Source of the DNA: AM-1111 sp046302135
GTDB lineage: Bacteria; Bacteroidota; Bacteroidia; B-17B0; Aurantibacillaceae
NCBI GenBank assembly: GCA_046302135.1
Contig: JBKCIQ010000142.1
Span: forward strand, 1 to 20,567
DNA: 20,567 nucleotides
Direction of reading: 5' to 3'
Both the position numbers and the translations under genes were made by a program. Under the pieces are notes generated by a model that was not told the origin of the DNA, searched no databases, and saw nothing but the letters and a program-made list of their open reading frames with translations. Positions 1-8,138 of this stretch are shown in pieces (position 1 is the first letter of the stretch; every line of letters starts with the position of its first letter).

Positions 1-734
1 GTTGTGTCAATTCTATTTAATAGAATTTTTTTGTCAGAAAAATATTCATCAACAGCCATTTTTGCACCAGCCCAATAACCATAATCATCAATAATTAATA
101 CGCCAGATAATTCTAATTTTGGATAGAGATAATTTAGTTCGTGTTTTGTTGATTCATACCAATCTGTATCTAATCTAAGGATAGATATTTTATTTGGCAT
201 AGTATTCGGAATAGTATCTTCAACTTTACCTTTAATAAAAAAAAAATTTTGAATTGGATATTCTGTTCTTTCCATGTTATTTTTAACTTCTTCTATTGAA
301 GCATAGCACCAATTATTTTTTAAGTCTTTTTGATTATTTTTCCATTCAGTGAAAGCTTTAATGTTATTGTCAGATAATCTATGGTCATTTTCACCTGGGC
401 GAGTCATACCTTCAAATGTATCATAAAGATATATTTTTCTATTTGTTTCATTAAGTTCCTTTAAGGTGTATGCAATTAGCATCGTACTACCACCTCTCCA
501 TACTCCGCATTCAACGAAATCACCCAAAATATTATTTTTTAGAACATATTTAACCGATAGATATAAAGAAAACATTCTTTCTTTTGAGGTCATAGTATAT
601 TTTTCACATTTAGAGTAAATCCGATTAAACGTTTCATCTGTGATCATATCTTGGTCCCTATGTGAAATTAATCCTATTTCGATTCCAAAATAAGAAAATA
701 AATTTTTAATAGCTTTTAATATTTTTACAAGCAT
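1..734 (-). CDS. TylF/MycF-like O-methyltransferase (3' end beyond window)
   Basis: Reading from an ATG at 734, about 244 codons stay open to the left edge, so the C-terminus is missing. The protein contains an SAM-binding motif I (FVECGVWRGGST, about residue 75), then LDTDWYEST and LIIDDYGYW. The last is the acidic Mg2+-binding stretch of the TylF/MycF (macrocin O-methyltransferase) family, which methylates sugar hydroxyls. In Bacteroidota such genes usually sit in polysaccharide clusters. The gene lies 21 bases after the membrane glycosyltransferase on the same strand, so co-transcription and a role in modifying a surface glycan are likely but inferred. The family assignment is firm. The substrate cannot be read from sequence. 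Confidence 0.85.
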   Translation of the reverse strand, partial: MLVKILKAIKNLFSYFGIEIGLISHRDQDMITDETFNRIYSKCEKYTMTSKERMFSLYLSVKYVLKNNILGDFVECGVWRGGSTMLIAYTLKELNETNRKIYLYDTFEGMTRPGENDHRLSDNNIKAFTEWKNNQKDLKNNWCYASIEEVKNNMERTEYPIQNFFFIKGKVEDTIPNTMPNKISILRLDTDWYESTKHELNYLYPKLELSGVLIIDDYGYWAGAKMAVDEYFSDKKILLNRIDT

Positions 735-755
735 ATTGTTTGTTTTTCAAAGTTT

Positions 756-2483
756 TTAATTTGATTTTTTTCTCTCATAAATATAAATTAGGTTCGAACT
801 TCGAGCAACATATGATTGCAAATTTTCTTTCCATACATAATTGGTTTTATTTGGTGACACCATGTCAACTAATCCAACTAAATTGTAATTTGATGATATA
901 TATTTTTTTGCCCATATAAAAACATGCTTATCCGTATTAGGCTGCACTAGTAAAGATAGAGGGTTGTTAAAGTATACAAAAAATTTTGGATTATTTTTTT
1001 CAATTGCTGTTGTAAACTCTCGTTGCCAATTTTTATGTTCAGGAACATCAATTACAACTGCTGTAAAATATGCATGTCTTGATAATGATAATCGGTCGGT
1101 ATATAGGTAGAGTTCGGGCTCTGAACCAATTAGTGCAAAATTTTCATTTTTTTTCAAGTTTTTATTGAGCCAATTTCCAATTTCCATTGCCTCAGGAAAT
1201 GGGTTAATGCCATATGTACTTCTTAAAACTTTGTAATAATCAGGTTTAAAGTAATAAGCTTTTAATTTATTGAAATGGAGGATGATAAAAATAAAAAATA
1301 TAACTATTACTGTTGCTAATGTGAATTTTCTTTTTTTATTATTTAAGAATTTTACAATTTTATCAATAAAATTTCCACCCATAATAGATACTGCAGGTAT
1401 TATTAATAAATAGTAATGACCATAGAAGTAAAAGCCTGGAAAAATCATTATAAATGAGAATAGAAATAATACTATTTGCAGTATATTGTAGTACTTGTTG
1501 TATTTTGTGTTAAATGCCATTATAAATCCACCTAAGGATATATACCAAATAATATGATGATTTTCTAATGTTCTTTCTAATGAATATTTAAAATTTTGGT
1601 ACGCTTCATTAAGTCCTATGGTTGTAATATATTTTGTTGATATTTTATAAGTAAAAAAGAACATCTCATTAATTGAGCCATAATGATAAATCAAAATAAA
1701 AAATGAAATAATTGGGATTAAAAATCCTAGAACATAATGTAATAATGAGTTGAAAATAGTCTTTAAATTAAATTTATTTTCTTTCAATAATACTAATGCT
1801 AAATAAAAAAATATGATAGATGAAATTATTACAGCTGTTGTTTTTATCATAACTGCAATTGAAAAGAAAAGTCCAACTAGTAAAAAATATTTGTTTTGAT
1901 TTATGTTTTTTATTGAAGGAACAAAAATTAATCCGATTGAAATGAAAAATATAACTAAGTGTTCTGATTGTATTGTAAAACCACTTATGTTCGGATTTAA
2001 AGATAAAATACAAAAAATTATAGCACTACATAGTGATATTACAGGTCTGAAAAATTTTCTTGATATAAAAAAAACAATGACAATATTCAATAAATTTAAT
2101 ATCGTAAAGCCTAAATGCAAATTATATAATTTATATCCAAATATTTTAATCATTAAGGCATATGCATAAAATAGCCCTGGGTATTTAAATTCATAAAAAT
2201 CTTTATACGGTATTTTTCCTTCAAGAATCAATTTCCCAAAATATGCATATATGCCCTCATCTCTTTCAAAAGGAATTAGGAAGAAATTAGATCTGATTAT
2301 ATATGTAAATACAAGAAGTGCAATCAATAAGCCATATGAAAGAAATACTTCGGAATTTCTGTACTTGAGTAAATTTCTCTTTAAAAAAGAAAAATTTTCA
2401 ATTTTACTTGTTTTGACCTCCTCCTTGAGCTTAATCGTATTATCATTGAGATTTCCCCCTTCCTGTTGCTTGTCTTCTTCCAT
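756..2483 (-). CDS. GT-C fold membrane glycosyltransferase (ArnT/PMT-like)
   Basis: Integral membrane protein of about 575 residues. After a charged cytoplasmic N-terminus of about 45 residues comes the first membrane helix, then an RDEG motif at about 74-77. That Asp matches the catalytic Asp in the first periplasmic loop of PMT/ArnT enzymes. A KD..EFKYPG motif follows about 20 residues later, then a long series of hydrophobic helices and a soluble C-terminal region. Such enzymes transfer a sugar from a polyprenyl-phosphate donor to a lipid, glycan or protein on the outer face of the inner membrane. An in-frame TTG lies three codons upstream (2492), but ATG 2483 is preferred because the TTG falls inside a promoter-like TATATTTG. 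The gene shares an operon with the methyltransferase downstream. Donor and acceptor are unknown. Confidence 0.82.
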   Translation of the reverse strand: MEEDKQQEGGNLNDNTIKLKEEVKTSKIENFSFLKRNLLKYRNSEVFLSYGLLIALLVFTYIIRSNFFLIPFERDEGIYAYFGKLILEGKIPYKDFYEFKYPGLFYAYALMIKIFGYKLYNLHLGFTILNLLNIVIVFFISRKFFRPVISLCSAIIFCILSLNPNISGFTIQSEHLVIFFISIGLIFVPSIKNINQNKYFLLVGLFFSIAVMIKTTAVIISSIIFFYLALVLLKENKFNLKTIFNSLLHYVLGFLIPIISFFILIYHYGSINEMFFFTYKISTKYITTIGLNEAYQNFKYSLERTLENHHIIWYISLGGFIMAFNTKYNKYYNILQIVLFLFSFIMIFPGFYFYGHYYLLIIPAVSIMGGNFIDKIVKFLNNKKRKFTLATVIVIFFIFIILHFNKLKAYYFKPDYYKVLRSTYGINPFPEAMEIGNWLNKNLKKNENFALIGSEPELYLYTDRLSLSRHAYFTAVVIDVPEHKNWQREFTTAIEKNNPKFFVYFNNPLSLLVQPNTDKHVFIWAKKYISSNYNLVGLVDMVSPNKTNYVWKENLQSYVARSSNLIYIYERKKSN

Positions 2484-2489
2484 ACCTCT

Positions 2490-2497
2490 CAAATATA
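2490..2497 (-). promoter_or_regulatory. Bacteroidota -7 promoter element TATATTTG
   Basis: Exact match to TAnnTTTG on the minus strand, ending 6 bases before the preferred ATG at 2483. At normal spacing transcription would begin at or next to that ATG, giving a leaderless or nearly leaderless mRNA. No convincing -33 TTTG partner is visible, so this could be chance in AT-rich DNA. Confidence 0.35.
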
Positions 2498-2645
2498 TGA
2501 AATTGACTTTAATCAGTAGTAATTTTCATGTAAGTATTTGTACGGATTTAAGTTAATATTGGTATTTTAACAGAGCTGACTTTAATAAAGAAAAGCAAAA
2601 CAACAATAGAAAAAATCAGTAATCAGTTTGCTAAAAAATGTAACT

Positions 2646-2675
2646 TCCGATTTAATTTAATTCTATGATATCGGA
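2646..2675 (-). terminator. Weak candidate terminator after the DUF6089 gene
   Basis: Inverted repeat TCCGAT (2646-2651) / ATCGGA (2670-2675) with an 18-base AT-rich loop, directly after the TAA stop of the barrel gene. It is followed on the minus strand by a six-T run a few bases on. The long loop and short stem make it weak. Confidence 0.3.
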
Positions 2676-3638
2676 TTAGAACTTTGATCTTATTCTTCGA
2701 ACTACCCTTCTTCCTTTTTTTCTGAAGTAATTCCCGTATCTGGCTCGTAAAAAATTAGATTTTCCCCTAATGATATAACTGTAGGAAAAAGTCGCTGTTA
2801 AATAGGAATCGTTGTGGTTATTGTCTCCTCTCTTATCCGGTGAGTCTGGCACTCCATCATTGTTGCTATCCCATGATAATCCGTCATAGTTTCCTGAAAA
2901 GCCGGGCGCAAAAGCCTCCGCCTCGTTTATGTTGGTGCTGTAAACAACTTGTGCGGTTTCTGTGGAAATTTTACTTGGATCCGGGTAAAATGAATGTATG
3001 TCATCTAGGTAATCAGTGAATACAGTCCTCCAGTTTAATTCGAAACCAAAACGATGTCTCTTACCGTGAGAGTAATGCATACCTAACCCTACCGGTATTG
3101 CAAATGTAACAGGACTGTATGGCTTTGACTGACCCTCTGTTTTAAGCTTTCTCACTGCAACTTTTTTTCCATCAGAAAGCGTCTTAGGATTATGGTAAAG
3201 TAAAGCGGCACCTGTAAATGCGTAGAACCTAAGCGCGTTCCTAAATCTGTAGGATCCTCCAAGATCGGTATTTTCTGCAAACTGCCACTGGATTGTACCG
3301 GCCATTTCAACTATATTGTTTGTGAAATTAAAATTCCTATACCTTCTTCCTGGATTGGTGGTTAAAGCATCGTCTCCTGCGATTCTGATAAAAGACATTT
3401 CCCCCTTTATGTAGAATTTATCCCTGAATCTATACCTGTAAAATCCGGTAATGGCAAAACGTGTTTTGGCCATTTTCATATCTGCCAAAAAATCTCTCCT
3501 GATGTTTTCCTTTCCGCCAATGTCACCGAGATAATTTGACGCACCGACGCTTCCGCCAAAATCAATATTGTATTGGGCATGGGCAAGAAAAAATGTAAAC
3601 AGCCCCAAAAGCGTAAATTTAAAGTGCTTATTGATCAT
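2676..3638 (-). CDS. DUF6089-type outer-membrane beta-barrel protein
   Basis: A 320-residue protein with a cleavable signal peptide (hydrophobic TLLGLFTFFLAHA, probable cut after Ala21). Alternating amphipathic strands follow (FAITGFYRYRF, FYIKGEMSFIRI, MAGTIQWQF, FYAFTGAALLYH, HRFGFELNWRTVFTDYLDD) and point to an outer-membrane beta-barrel. The N-terminal YNIDFGGSVGASNYLGDIGG pattern is typical of the Bacteroidota DUF6089 family, whose function is unknown. Around residues 257-265 there is an Asp/Asn-rich DSNNDGVPD segment that resembles a calcium-binding thrombospondin-type-3 turn in an external loop. The C-terminus is very basic (KKGRRVVRRIRSKF). The gene is a single cistron, divergent from the FabK-like gene, with its own -7 element. 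Confidence 0.83.
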   Translation of the reverse strand: MINKHFKFTLLGLFTFFLAHAQYNIDFGGSVGASNYLGDIGGKENIRRDFLADMKMAKTRFAITGFYRYRFRDKFYIKGEMSFIRIAGDDALTTNPGRRYRNFNFTNNIVEMAGTIQWQFAENTDLGGSYRFRNALRFYAFTGAALLYHNPKTLSDGKKVAVRKLKTEGQSKPYSPVTFAIPVGLGMHYSHGKRHRFGFELNWRTVFTDYLDDIHSFYPDPSKISTETAQVVYSTNINEAEAFAPGFSGNYDGLSWDSNNDGVPDSPDKRGDNNHNDSYLTATFSYSYIIRGKSNFLRARYGNYFRKKGRRVVRRIRSKF

Positions 3639-3659
3639 TTATGATAAATACACTAAATA

Positions 3660-3667
3660 CAAATGTA
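3660..3667 (-). promoter_or_regulatory. -7 promoter element TACATTTG for the beta-barrel gene
   Basis: Exact TAnnTTTG match on the minus strand, 21 bases upstream of the ATG at 3638, which would give a short leader. The divergent plus-strand element lies about 30 bases away. No clear -33 element was found. Confidence 0.45.
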
Positions 3668-3697
3668 ATTAATTTTTATTTTAGTGCCTAATGTAAC

Positions 3698-3705
3698 TAA
3701 ATTTG
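3698..3705 (+). promoter_or_regulatory. -7 promoter element TAAATTTG for the FabK-like/M16 operon
   Basis: Exact TAnnTTTG match 19 bases before ATG 3725, giving an expected leader of about 14 bases. With the element at 3660-3667 it forms a compact back-to-back promoter pair in the 86-base divergent spacer. Confidence 0.45.
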
Positions 3706-3724
3706 ACTAGTATTCACTTCTAAC

Positions 3725-4675
3725 ATGTTAAATAGGGTAATCAAATTATTTGAAATCGAAAAGCCAATCATTCAGGCTGGAATGATTTGGTGCAGTGGCT
3801 GGGAGTTGGCATCTGCAGTAAGCAATTCAGGAGGGTTAGGTATCATTGGTGCAGGAAGTATGTACCCTGATTTACTTTTGCATCACATCAGGAAATGTAA
3901 ACAAAACACCAAAAACAATTTTGCGGTAAATCTGCCATTATTATATCCTCAAATAGAGGAACACATTAAAATAATTCTTGATGAGAAAGTTAAAATTGTT
4001 TTCACTAGCGCGGGAAATCCAAAGACCTGGACAGGAATTCTTAAACAAAATGGTGTTAAGGTTGTTCACGTAGTTAGTAACCTTAAATTCGCGTTGAAGG
4101 CAAAAGATGCCGGGGTAGATGCAATAGTTGCTGAAGGTTTTGAGGCAGGTGGGCATAATGGTAGAGAAGAAACTACAACCATGGTCTTGATACCTTTTAT
4201 TAGGAAGAACATTGATATCCCTCTGATTGCCGCCGGTGGAATTGCATGCGGAAAATCAATGCTTGCTGCATTTGCATTGGGAGCTGAGGGTGTACAGATA
4301 GGTTCAAGATTTGTAGCTACCCACGAGGCATCAGCTCATCATCATTTCAAAAATGCAATAATCAATTCCTCTGAAGGTGACACCAGGCTGTCATTAAAAC
4401 AGTTAACTCCTGTTAGGCTTTTAAAAAATAAATTTTCAATTGATGTAGAAGCGGCGGAACTTAGAGGTGAAAACACAGATTATTTACAAAATCTGTTAGG
4501 TAGGGGCAGGGCAAAGAAGGGGATGTTCGAAGGTGATTTAACAGATGGAGAGCTGGAAATCGGTCAGGTTAGTGCGGGGATCAAAGAAATCAAATCTGCG
4601 GCCGAAGTAACTGATGAAATATGGAAAGAATTTATTTCTGAAAAAACTAAATTGGAGAAATTGACTTTCAATTGA
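3725..4675 (+). CDS. FMN-dependent FabK-like enoyl-ACP reductase / nitronate monooxygenase family protein
   Basis: A 316-residue TIM-barrel flavoprotein. Visible motifs: IIQAGMIWCSGWELASAVS and GGLGIIGAG at the N-terminus; FTSAGNP around 93-99; AEGFEAGGHNG with His144; and IAAGGIACGKSMLAAFALGAEGVQIGSRF, which forms the FMN phosphate site. The EGxEAGGHxG block and the end segment (GDLTDGELEIGQVSAGI) resemble pneumococcal FabK, where the equivalent His is functionally important. The wider family also includes nitronate monooxygenases, which oxidise alkyl nitronates. Sequence alone does not decide between fatty-acid synthesis and nitronate detoxification. It is the first gene of a likely operon with two M16 peptidases, the next starting 25 bases on. 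Length is normal for the family. Confidence 0.85.
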   Translation: MLNRVIKLFEIEKPIIQAGMIWCSGWELASAVSNSGGLGIIGAGSMYPDLLLHHIRKCKQNTKNNFAVNLPLLYPQIEEHIKIILDEKVKIVFTSAGNPKTWTGILKQNGVKVVHVVSNLKFALKAKDAGVDAIVAEGFEAGGHNGREETTTMVLIPFIRKNIDIPLIAAGGIACGKSMLAAFALGAEGVQIGSRFVATHEASAHHHFKNAIINSSEGDTRLSLKQLTPVRLLKNKFSIDVEAAELRGENTDYLQNLLGRGRAKKGMFEGDLTDGELEIGQVSAGIKEIKSAAEVTDEIWKEFISEKTKLEKLTFN

Positions 4676-4700
4676 ATACTATACTAATAAAAAAATTTAA

Positions 4701-5936
4701 ATGATAAACTTCAATAAATTCTCTCTTGAAAACGGTTTAAAAGTATTGGTTCACGAAGACGATTCAACTCCGATGGCTTGCGTAAACATACTTTACGATG
4801 TAGGAGCCAGGGATGAAGATCCGGAAAAAACCGGGTTCGCACATTTATTCGAACATCTTATGTTTGGTGGGTCGGTTAACATTCCAAATTATGACACACC
4901 ATTACAATTGGTCGGTGGAGAAAATAATGCATTTACAACAAATGATATTACCAATTATTATTTAACTCTTCCTGCCAATAACCTTGAAACCGCATTCTGG
5001 TTGGAAAGTGATCGCATGCTGAGTCTTGCCTTTTCCGAAAAAAGTCTTGAGGTACAGCGAGGTGTTGTAATTGAGGAATTCAAACAGAGATACCTCAATC
5101 AGCCTTACGGCGATGTGTGGTTGTTGCTTCGGCCTATGGCTTACAAAATACATCCTTATCGTTGGCCAACCATTGGTAAAGAAATCTCTCACATTGAAAA
5201 CGCAACCATGCAGGATGTTAAAGATTTCTTCAAAAAATTTTACATACCATCCAACGCTATACTCGTAATTGCAGGTAATGTAAAAACAGATGAAGTAAAA
5301 ATACTTGCAGAAAAATGGTTCGGTCCAATACCTTCCGGTTTGAAGTTTGTACGAAATCTTCCCGCTGAGCCAAGACAGTTGGCGGCAAGAAAGGAGACTG
5401 TTTATCGCGATGTACCTGCGAATGCCATATACAAAGTTTATCACATGTGCTCGCGAAAAGATCAGGATTTTTATGCAACAGACATCATCAGCGATATTTT
5501 ATCAAGAGGTAATTCCGCGAGGCTCTACATTGAGCTTGTGAAGAATAAGAAACTTTTTTCTGATGTCAGTGCATATGTTATGGCAGAGTTTGACAAAAGT
5601 TTATTTTGTATCTCAGGAAAAATATCTGAGGGTGTTTCTGTAGAAGATGCTGAGAAAGGTATTAACGATGAACTGATGAAGATTGTAAGAGGTGAAATTT
5701 CTGAGCGAGAAATTACAAAATGTAAAAATAAAATAGAAGCATCATTAATATTTTCAGAAACTGACCTCGGAACCAAAGCGACCAATCTTGCCATTTATGA
5801 ACTTTTTGGTGATGCTAATGGAGTAAACACGGAAGGTGAGAAGTTTCAGGCGGTAAAACTTGAAGATATCGTTCGTGTAGCAGAGGAAATCTTTGTTGAG
5901 GAAAACTGTACAACACTCTATTATTTAAAAAAATAA
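4701..5936 (+). CDS. M16 family zinc peptidase, catalytic subunit
   Basis: A 411-residue M16B-type protein. The inverted zinc motif HxxEH is intact at His48-Leu-Phe-Glu51-His52, followed by FGGS. The distal glutamate is in VVIEEF at about 125-126, preceded by ESDRML and the LEVQRGVV segment typical of processing-peptidase-like enzymes. The second half has the usual non-catalytic repeat but lacks the RE.KGYTYG motif (here KNKKLFSDVSAY). It therefore appears to need a partner supplying that motif, and the next gene has it. No signal peptide is seen, so it probably acts in the cytoplasm unless exported otherwise. It peels or trims small peptides by family analogy; the natural substrate is unknown. 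The ATG is followed directly by the family's FSLENGLKVLV strand. Confidence 0.9.
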   Translation: MINFNKFSLENGLKVLVHEDDSTPMACVNILYDVGARDEDPEKTGFAHLFEHLMFGGSVNIPNYDTPLQLVGGENNAFTTNDITNYYLTLPANNLETAFWLESDRMLSLAFSEKSLEVQRGVVIEEFKQRYLNQPYGDVWLLLRPMAYKIHPYRWPTIGKEISHIENATMQDVKDFFKKFYIPSNAILVIAGNVKTDEVKILAEKWFGPIPSGLKFVRNLPAEPRQLAARKETVYRDVPANAIYKVYHMCSRKDQDFYATDIISDILSRGNSARLYIELVKNKKLFSDVSAYVMAEFDKSLFCISGKISEGVSVEDAEKGINDELMKIVRGEISEREITKCKNKIEASLIFSETDLGTKATNLAIYELFGDANGVNTEGEKFQAVKLEDIVRVAEEIFVEENCTTLYYLKK

Positions 5937-5953
5937 AATTAAACAAGATTCAA

Positions 5954-7234
5954 ATGCTAGTAAGAGATCAGGCACCTGCCTACAACAAAATAGATAAAAT
6001 TTCTATAACGGAAGCAAAGAAAGAAACGCTGGATAACGGTATAAGTGTTTATTCAATTGACAGTGGCAGTCAGGAATTGGTAAGGGTTGAGTTTAATTTC
6101 AAAGGGGGTTCATGGACTCAGAGTAAAAAACTTCAGGCCTCGCACACGCTGAATATGTTAGAGAACGGAACCGCAAACTATACAGCTGATGAAATCTCTG
6201 AGCATCTTGATTTTTATGGGTCTTTCTTTGAAGCTGCTTCCGGTTTCGATCGTTCATTAACAGCTCTTTATTCTCTGAATAAGCATCTTGATAATTCTAT
6301 AGGTTACGTTGAAGAAATCATTAAAAATCCTACTTTCCCTAAAGATGAATATGATATTTTTCTTGAGAATTCAATTCAGAGATTTTTAGTTAATTCCAAA
6401 AAAGTTTCATTCATTTCCAAAAATGAATTTGCATCATTTATATTTGGTGATGACCATCCCTACAACAATAAAGTTACAAATGAAAATTTCAAGTCATTAA
6501 CTAGAGACGATCTGACAGATTTTTATGGTAAACATTTTAATTATAAGAATTGTTCAATAATTATTTCAGGTCGCCTTCCTTCAAATTATATTACATTACT
6601 TAATAATCATTTCGGTACAGGAAAATGGGGTAGCGATGTAAAACTGCAAGATCCATCATTTGAAATTAAATCTTCTGAGCAAAGAAAACACCTTATAGTT
6701 AAAGAGGATGCAATCCAAAGCTCAATTCGTATAGGAAGAAGCTTATTCAATAAAAAACACCCTGATTATTTTAAGTTTCAGCTCTTGAATACTGTTTTGG
6801 GTGGTTATTTTGGCTCACGACTAATGTCAAACATTAGAGAGGATAAAGGCTACACTTATGGTATTGGGTCCGGCCTTGTTTCATTAATAAATGGGGGCTA
6901 TTTTTTTATAAGTACAGAAGTTGGAATTGATGTAACTCAAAAAACACTTGATGAGATTTATTTTGAGATCAAAAGGCTTCGAGAAGAGTTGATTCCTGAA
7001 GAGGAATTAAAGCTTGTGAAAAATTATTTTTTAGGTTCTTTTTTAAGAAGTATAGATGGGCCTTTTGCACTGGCAGAGAAATTTAAAGCTGTTTGGGAAT
7101 TTGGAATGGATTACAATTATTACACAAGATATATTGATGAGGTTAGCAATTGTACAGCTGAAGAATTGCTTGATATCGCAAATAAGTATTTGCAGGAAGA
7201 GGATTTGATAGAGTTGGTTGTTGGTAAAAAATGA
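5954..7234 (+). CDS. M16 family peptidase-like, non-catalytic partner subunit
   Basis: A 426-residue M16 protein whose zinc site is degenerate. At the HxxEH position (about 64-68) it reads HTLNM, followed by LENGT, so it should not bind zinc or cleave by itself. It does carry the C-terminal R/Y signature REDKGYTYGIGSGL (Arg295, Tyr300, Tyr302), which binds the substrate backbone in M16 heterodimers. The upstream gene has the reverse pattern. The spacing of 17 bases and the complementary motifs indicate a heterodimeric peptidase like those characterised in Sphingomonas and Thermus. No signal peptide is evident. Its 3' end faces the ligD polymerase gene, with 25 bases between stop codons. Confidence 0.9.
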   Translation: MLVRDQAPAYNKIDKISITEAKKETLDNGISVYSIDSGSQELVRVEFNFKGGSWTQSKKLQASHTLNMLENGTANYTADEISEHLDFYGSFFEAASGFDRSLTALYSLNKHLDNSIGYVEEIIKNPTFPKDEYDIFLENSIQRFLVNSKKVSFISKNEFASFIFGDDHPYNNKVTNENFKSLTRDDLTDFYGKHFNYKNCSIIISGRLPSNYITLLNNHFGTGKWGSDVKLQDPSFEIKSSEQRKHLIVKEDAIQSSIRIGRSLFNKKHPDYFKFQLLNTVLGGYFGSRLMSNIREDKGYTYGIGSGLVSLINGGYFFISTEVGIDVTQKTLDEIYFEIKRLREELIPEEELKLVKNYFLGSFLRSIDGPFALAEKFKAVWEFGMDYNYYTRYIDEVSNCTAEELLDIANKYLQEEDLIELVVGKK

Positions 7235-7259
7235 TTACCACTGATTTTTTTTCTTGATT

Positions 7260-8138
7260 TCAAAAAAGAAAATCGCTCCAAATTTCACTTGATTTTTGAA
7301 GTCTTTTTGGCACAGTCTTTAAATTGAATGAGTCTTTATTGAAATTAGTACTTATCTCATTCCAGGATAAAGGTATTGAAACAGGTGCGCCTTTAAATGG
7401 TCTAACTGAATATGGTGCTGCCATTGTTTTACCACGACTATTTTGCAGATAATCAATATAAATTTTTTTTTCTCTTAATGCAGGATTTCTTACCAGGCTA
7501 GTCAAACCAGGGAATTTGGAGTTTAGGATCTTAGCATAGTTAAATGCAAAATCTTTAGCTTCTTTATATTTTAAATTGTTTTTGTTTTGGATGTAGATAT
7601 GTAATCCGTTAGCACCTGATGTTTTGCAGAAAGATTTTATCCCGTGTTTTTTTAGTAAATCATTTAAACCCTTTGCAACTATTATTACATTCTCAAATTC
7701 TGTTTCCTGTGGATCCAGATCAAATACAATCCAGTCAGGATAATTTAGACTTCCAACTCTTGAAATCCAAGGGTGTATTTCAATACATCCAAGATTTACC
7801 ATAAAGATTAAGCTTTCGCAAGAGTCACAGATTAAATATTCTGTTGTTTTCTTCGAGGATGTGGATTTTATTTTTTTTGTTTTTATCCATTCAGGTAGCT
7901 TTAATTTACCTACGTCTTTCTGATAAAAACTTTTCCCTGAATAACCATCGGGATATCGATGTAATGTTTGGGGTCTGTCTTTTACGAAAGGTAAAATATA
8001 TTGGCAGATATCAATGTAATAGTTTACCAAATCCAGTTTCGTAATTTTATCTTCAGGCCAGAATAATTTATCAGGATTCGAAATTTTTAACTCGCGATTT
8101 CCGATTTTCATTAGTACTGAATCATTTGAATCGGGCAT
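7260..8138 (-). CDS. ligD: LigD-type polymerase (primase-polymerase) domain protein, standalone
   Basis: About 292 residues, equal to just the POL domain of LigD, an archaeo-eukaryotic primase-like polymerase that adds nucleotides at broken DNA ends in bacterial NHEJ. Seen: the start strand RELKISNPDKLFWPE, then LVNYY, RPQTLHRYPDG, IEIHPW, the metal-binding DLDP (FDLDPQ), SGANGLHIYI, IYIDYLQNSRGKTMAAPYSVR and a terminal LSWNEI. The catalytic acidic residues are all present. ATG 8138 is chosen over an upstream TTG at 8147. It overlaps the ligase gene's stop by 17 bases, which suggests translational coupling; another ATG at 8111 is possible. Usually this domain is fused to ligase and phosphoesterase; here it is a separate cistron, third in order. 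Confidence 0.88.
   Translation of the reverse strand: MPDSNDSVLMKIGNRELKISNPDKLFWPEDKITKLDLVNYYIDICQYILPFVKDRPQTLHRYPDGYSGKSFYQKDVGKLKLPEWIKTKKIKSTSSKKTTEYLICDSCESLIFMVNLGCIEIHPWISRVGSLNYPDWIVFDLDPQETEFENVIIVAKGLNDLLKKHGIKSFCKTSGANGLHIYIQNKNNLKYKEAKDFAFNYAKILNSKFPGLTSLVRNPALREKKIYIDYLQNSRGKTMAAPYSVRPFKGAPVSIPLSWNEISTNFNKDSFNLKTVPKRLQKSSEIWSDFLF

Noticed and set aside
2484..2492. TTG start three codons upstream for the membrane glycosyltransferase
   Set aside because: It lies inside the likely -7 promoter element and adds only three residues; ATG 2483 is a better start.
4962..5444. 160-codon open frame on the minus strand inside the M16 gene
   Set aside because: It is fully antisense to a strongly conserved peptidase gene and its translation has no recognisable motif; it follows from the codon use of the real gene.
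7235..7270. A/T-rich hairpin between the convergent M16 and LigD-polymerase genes as a bidirectional terminator
   Set aside because: The possible stem is nearly all A/T with mismatches; runs of A and T in this genome give such pairings by chance.
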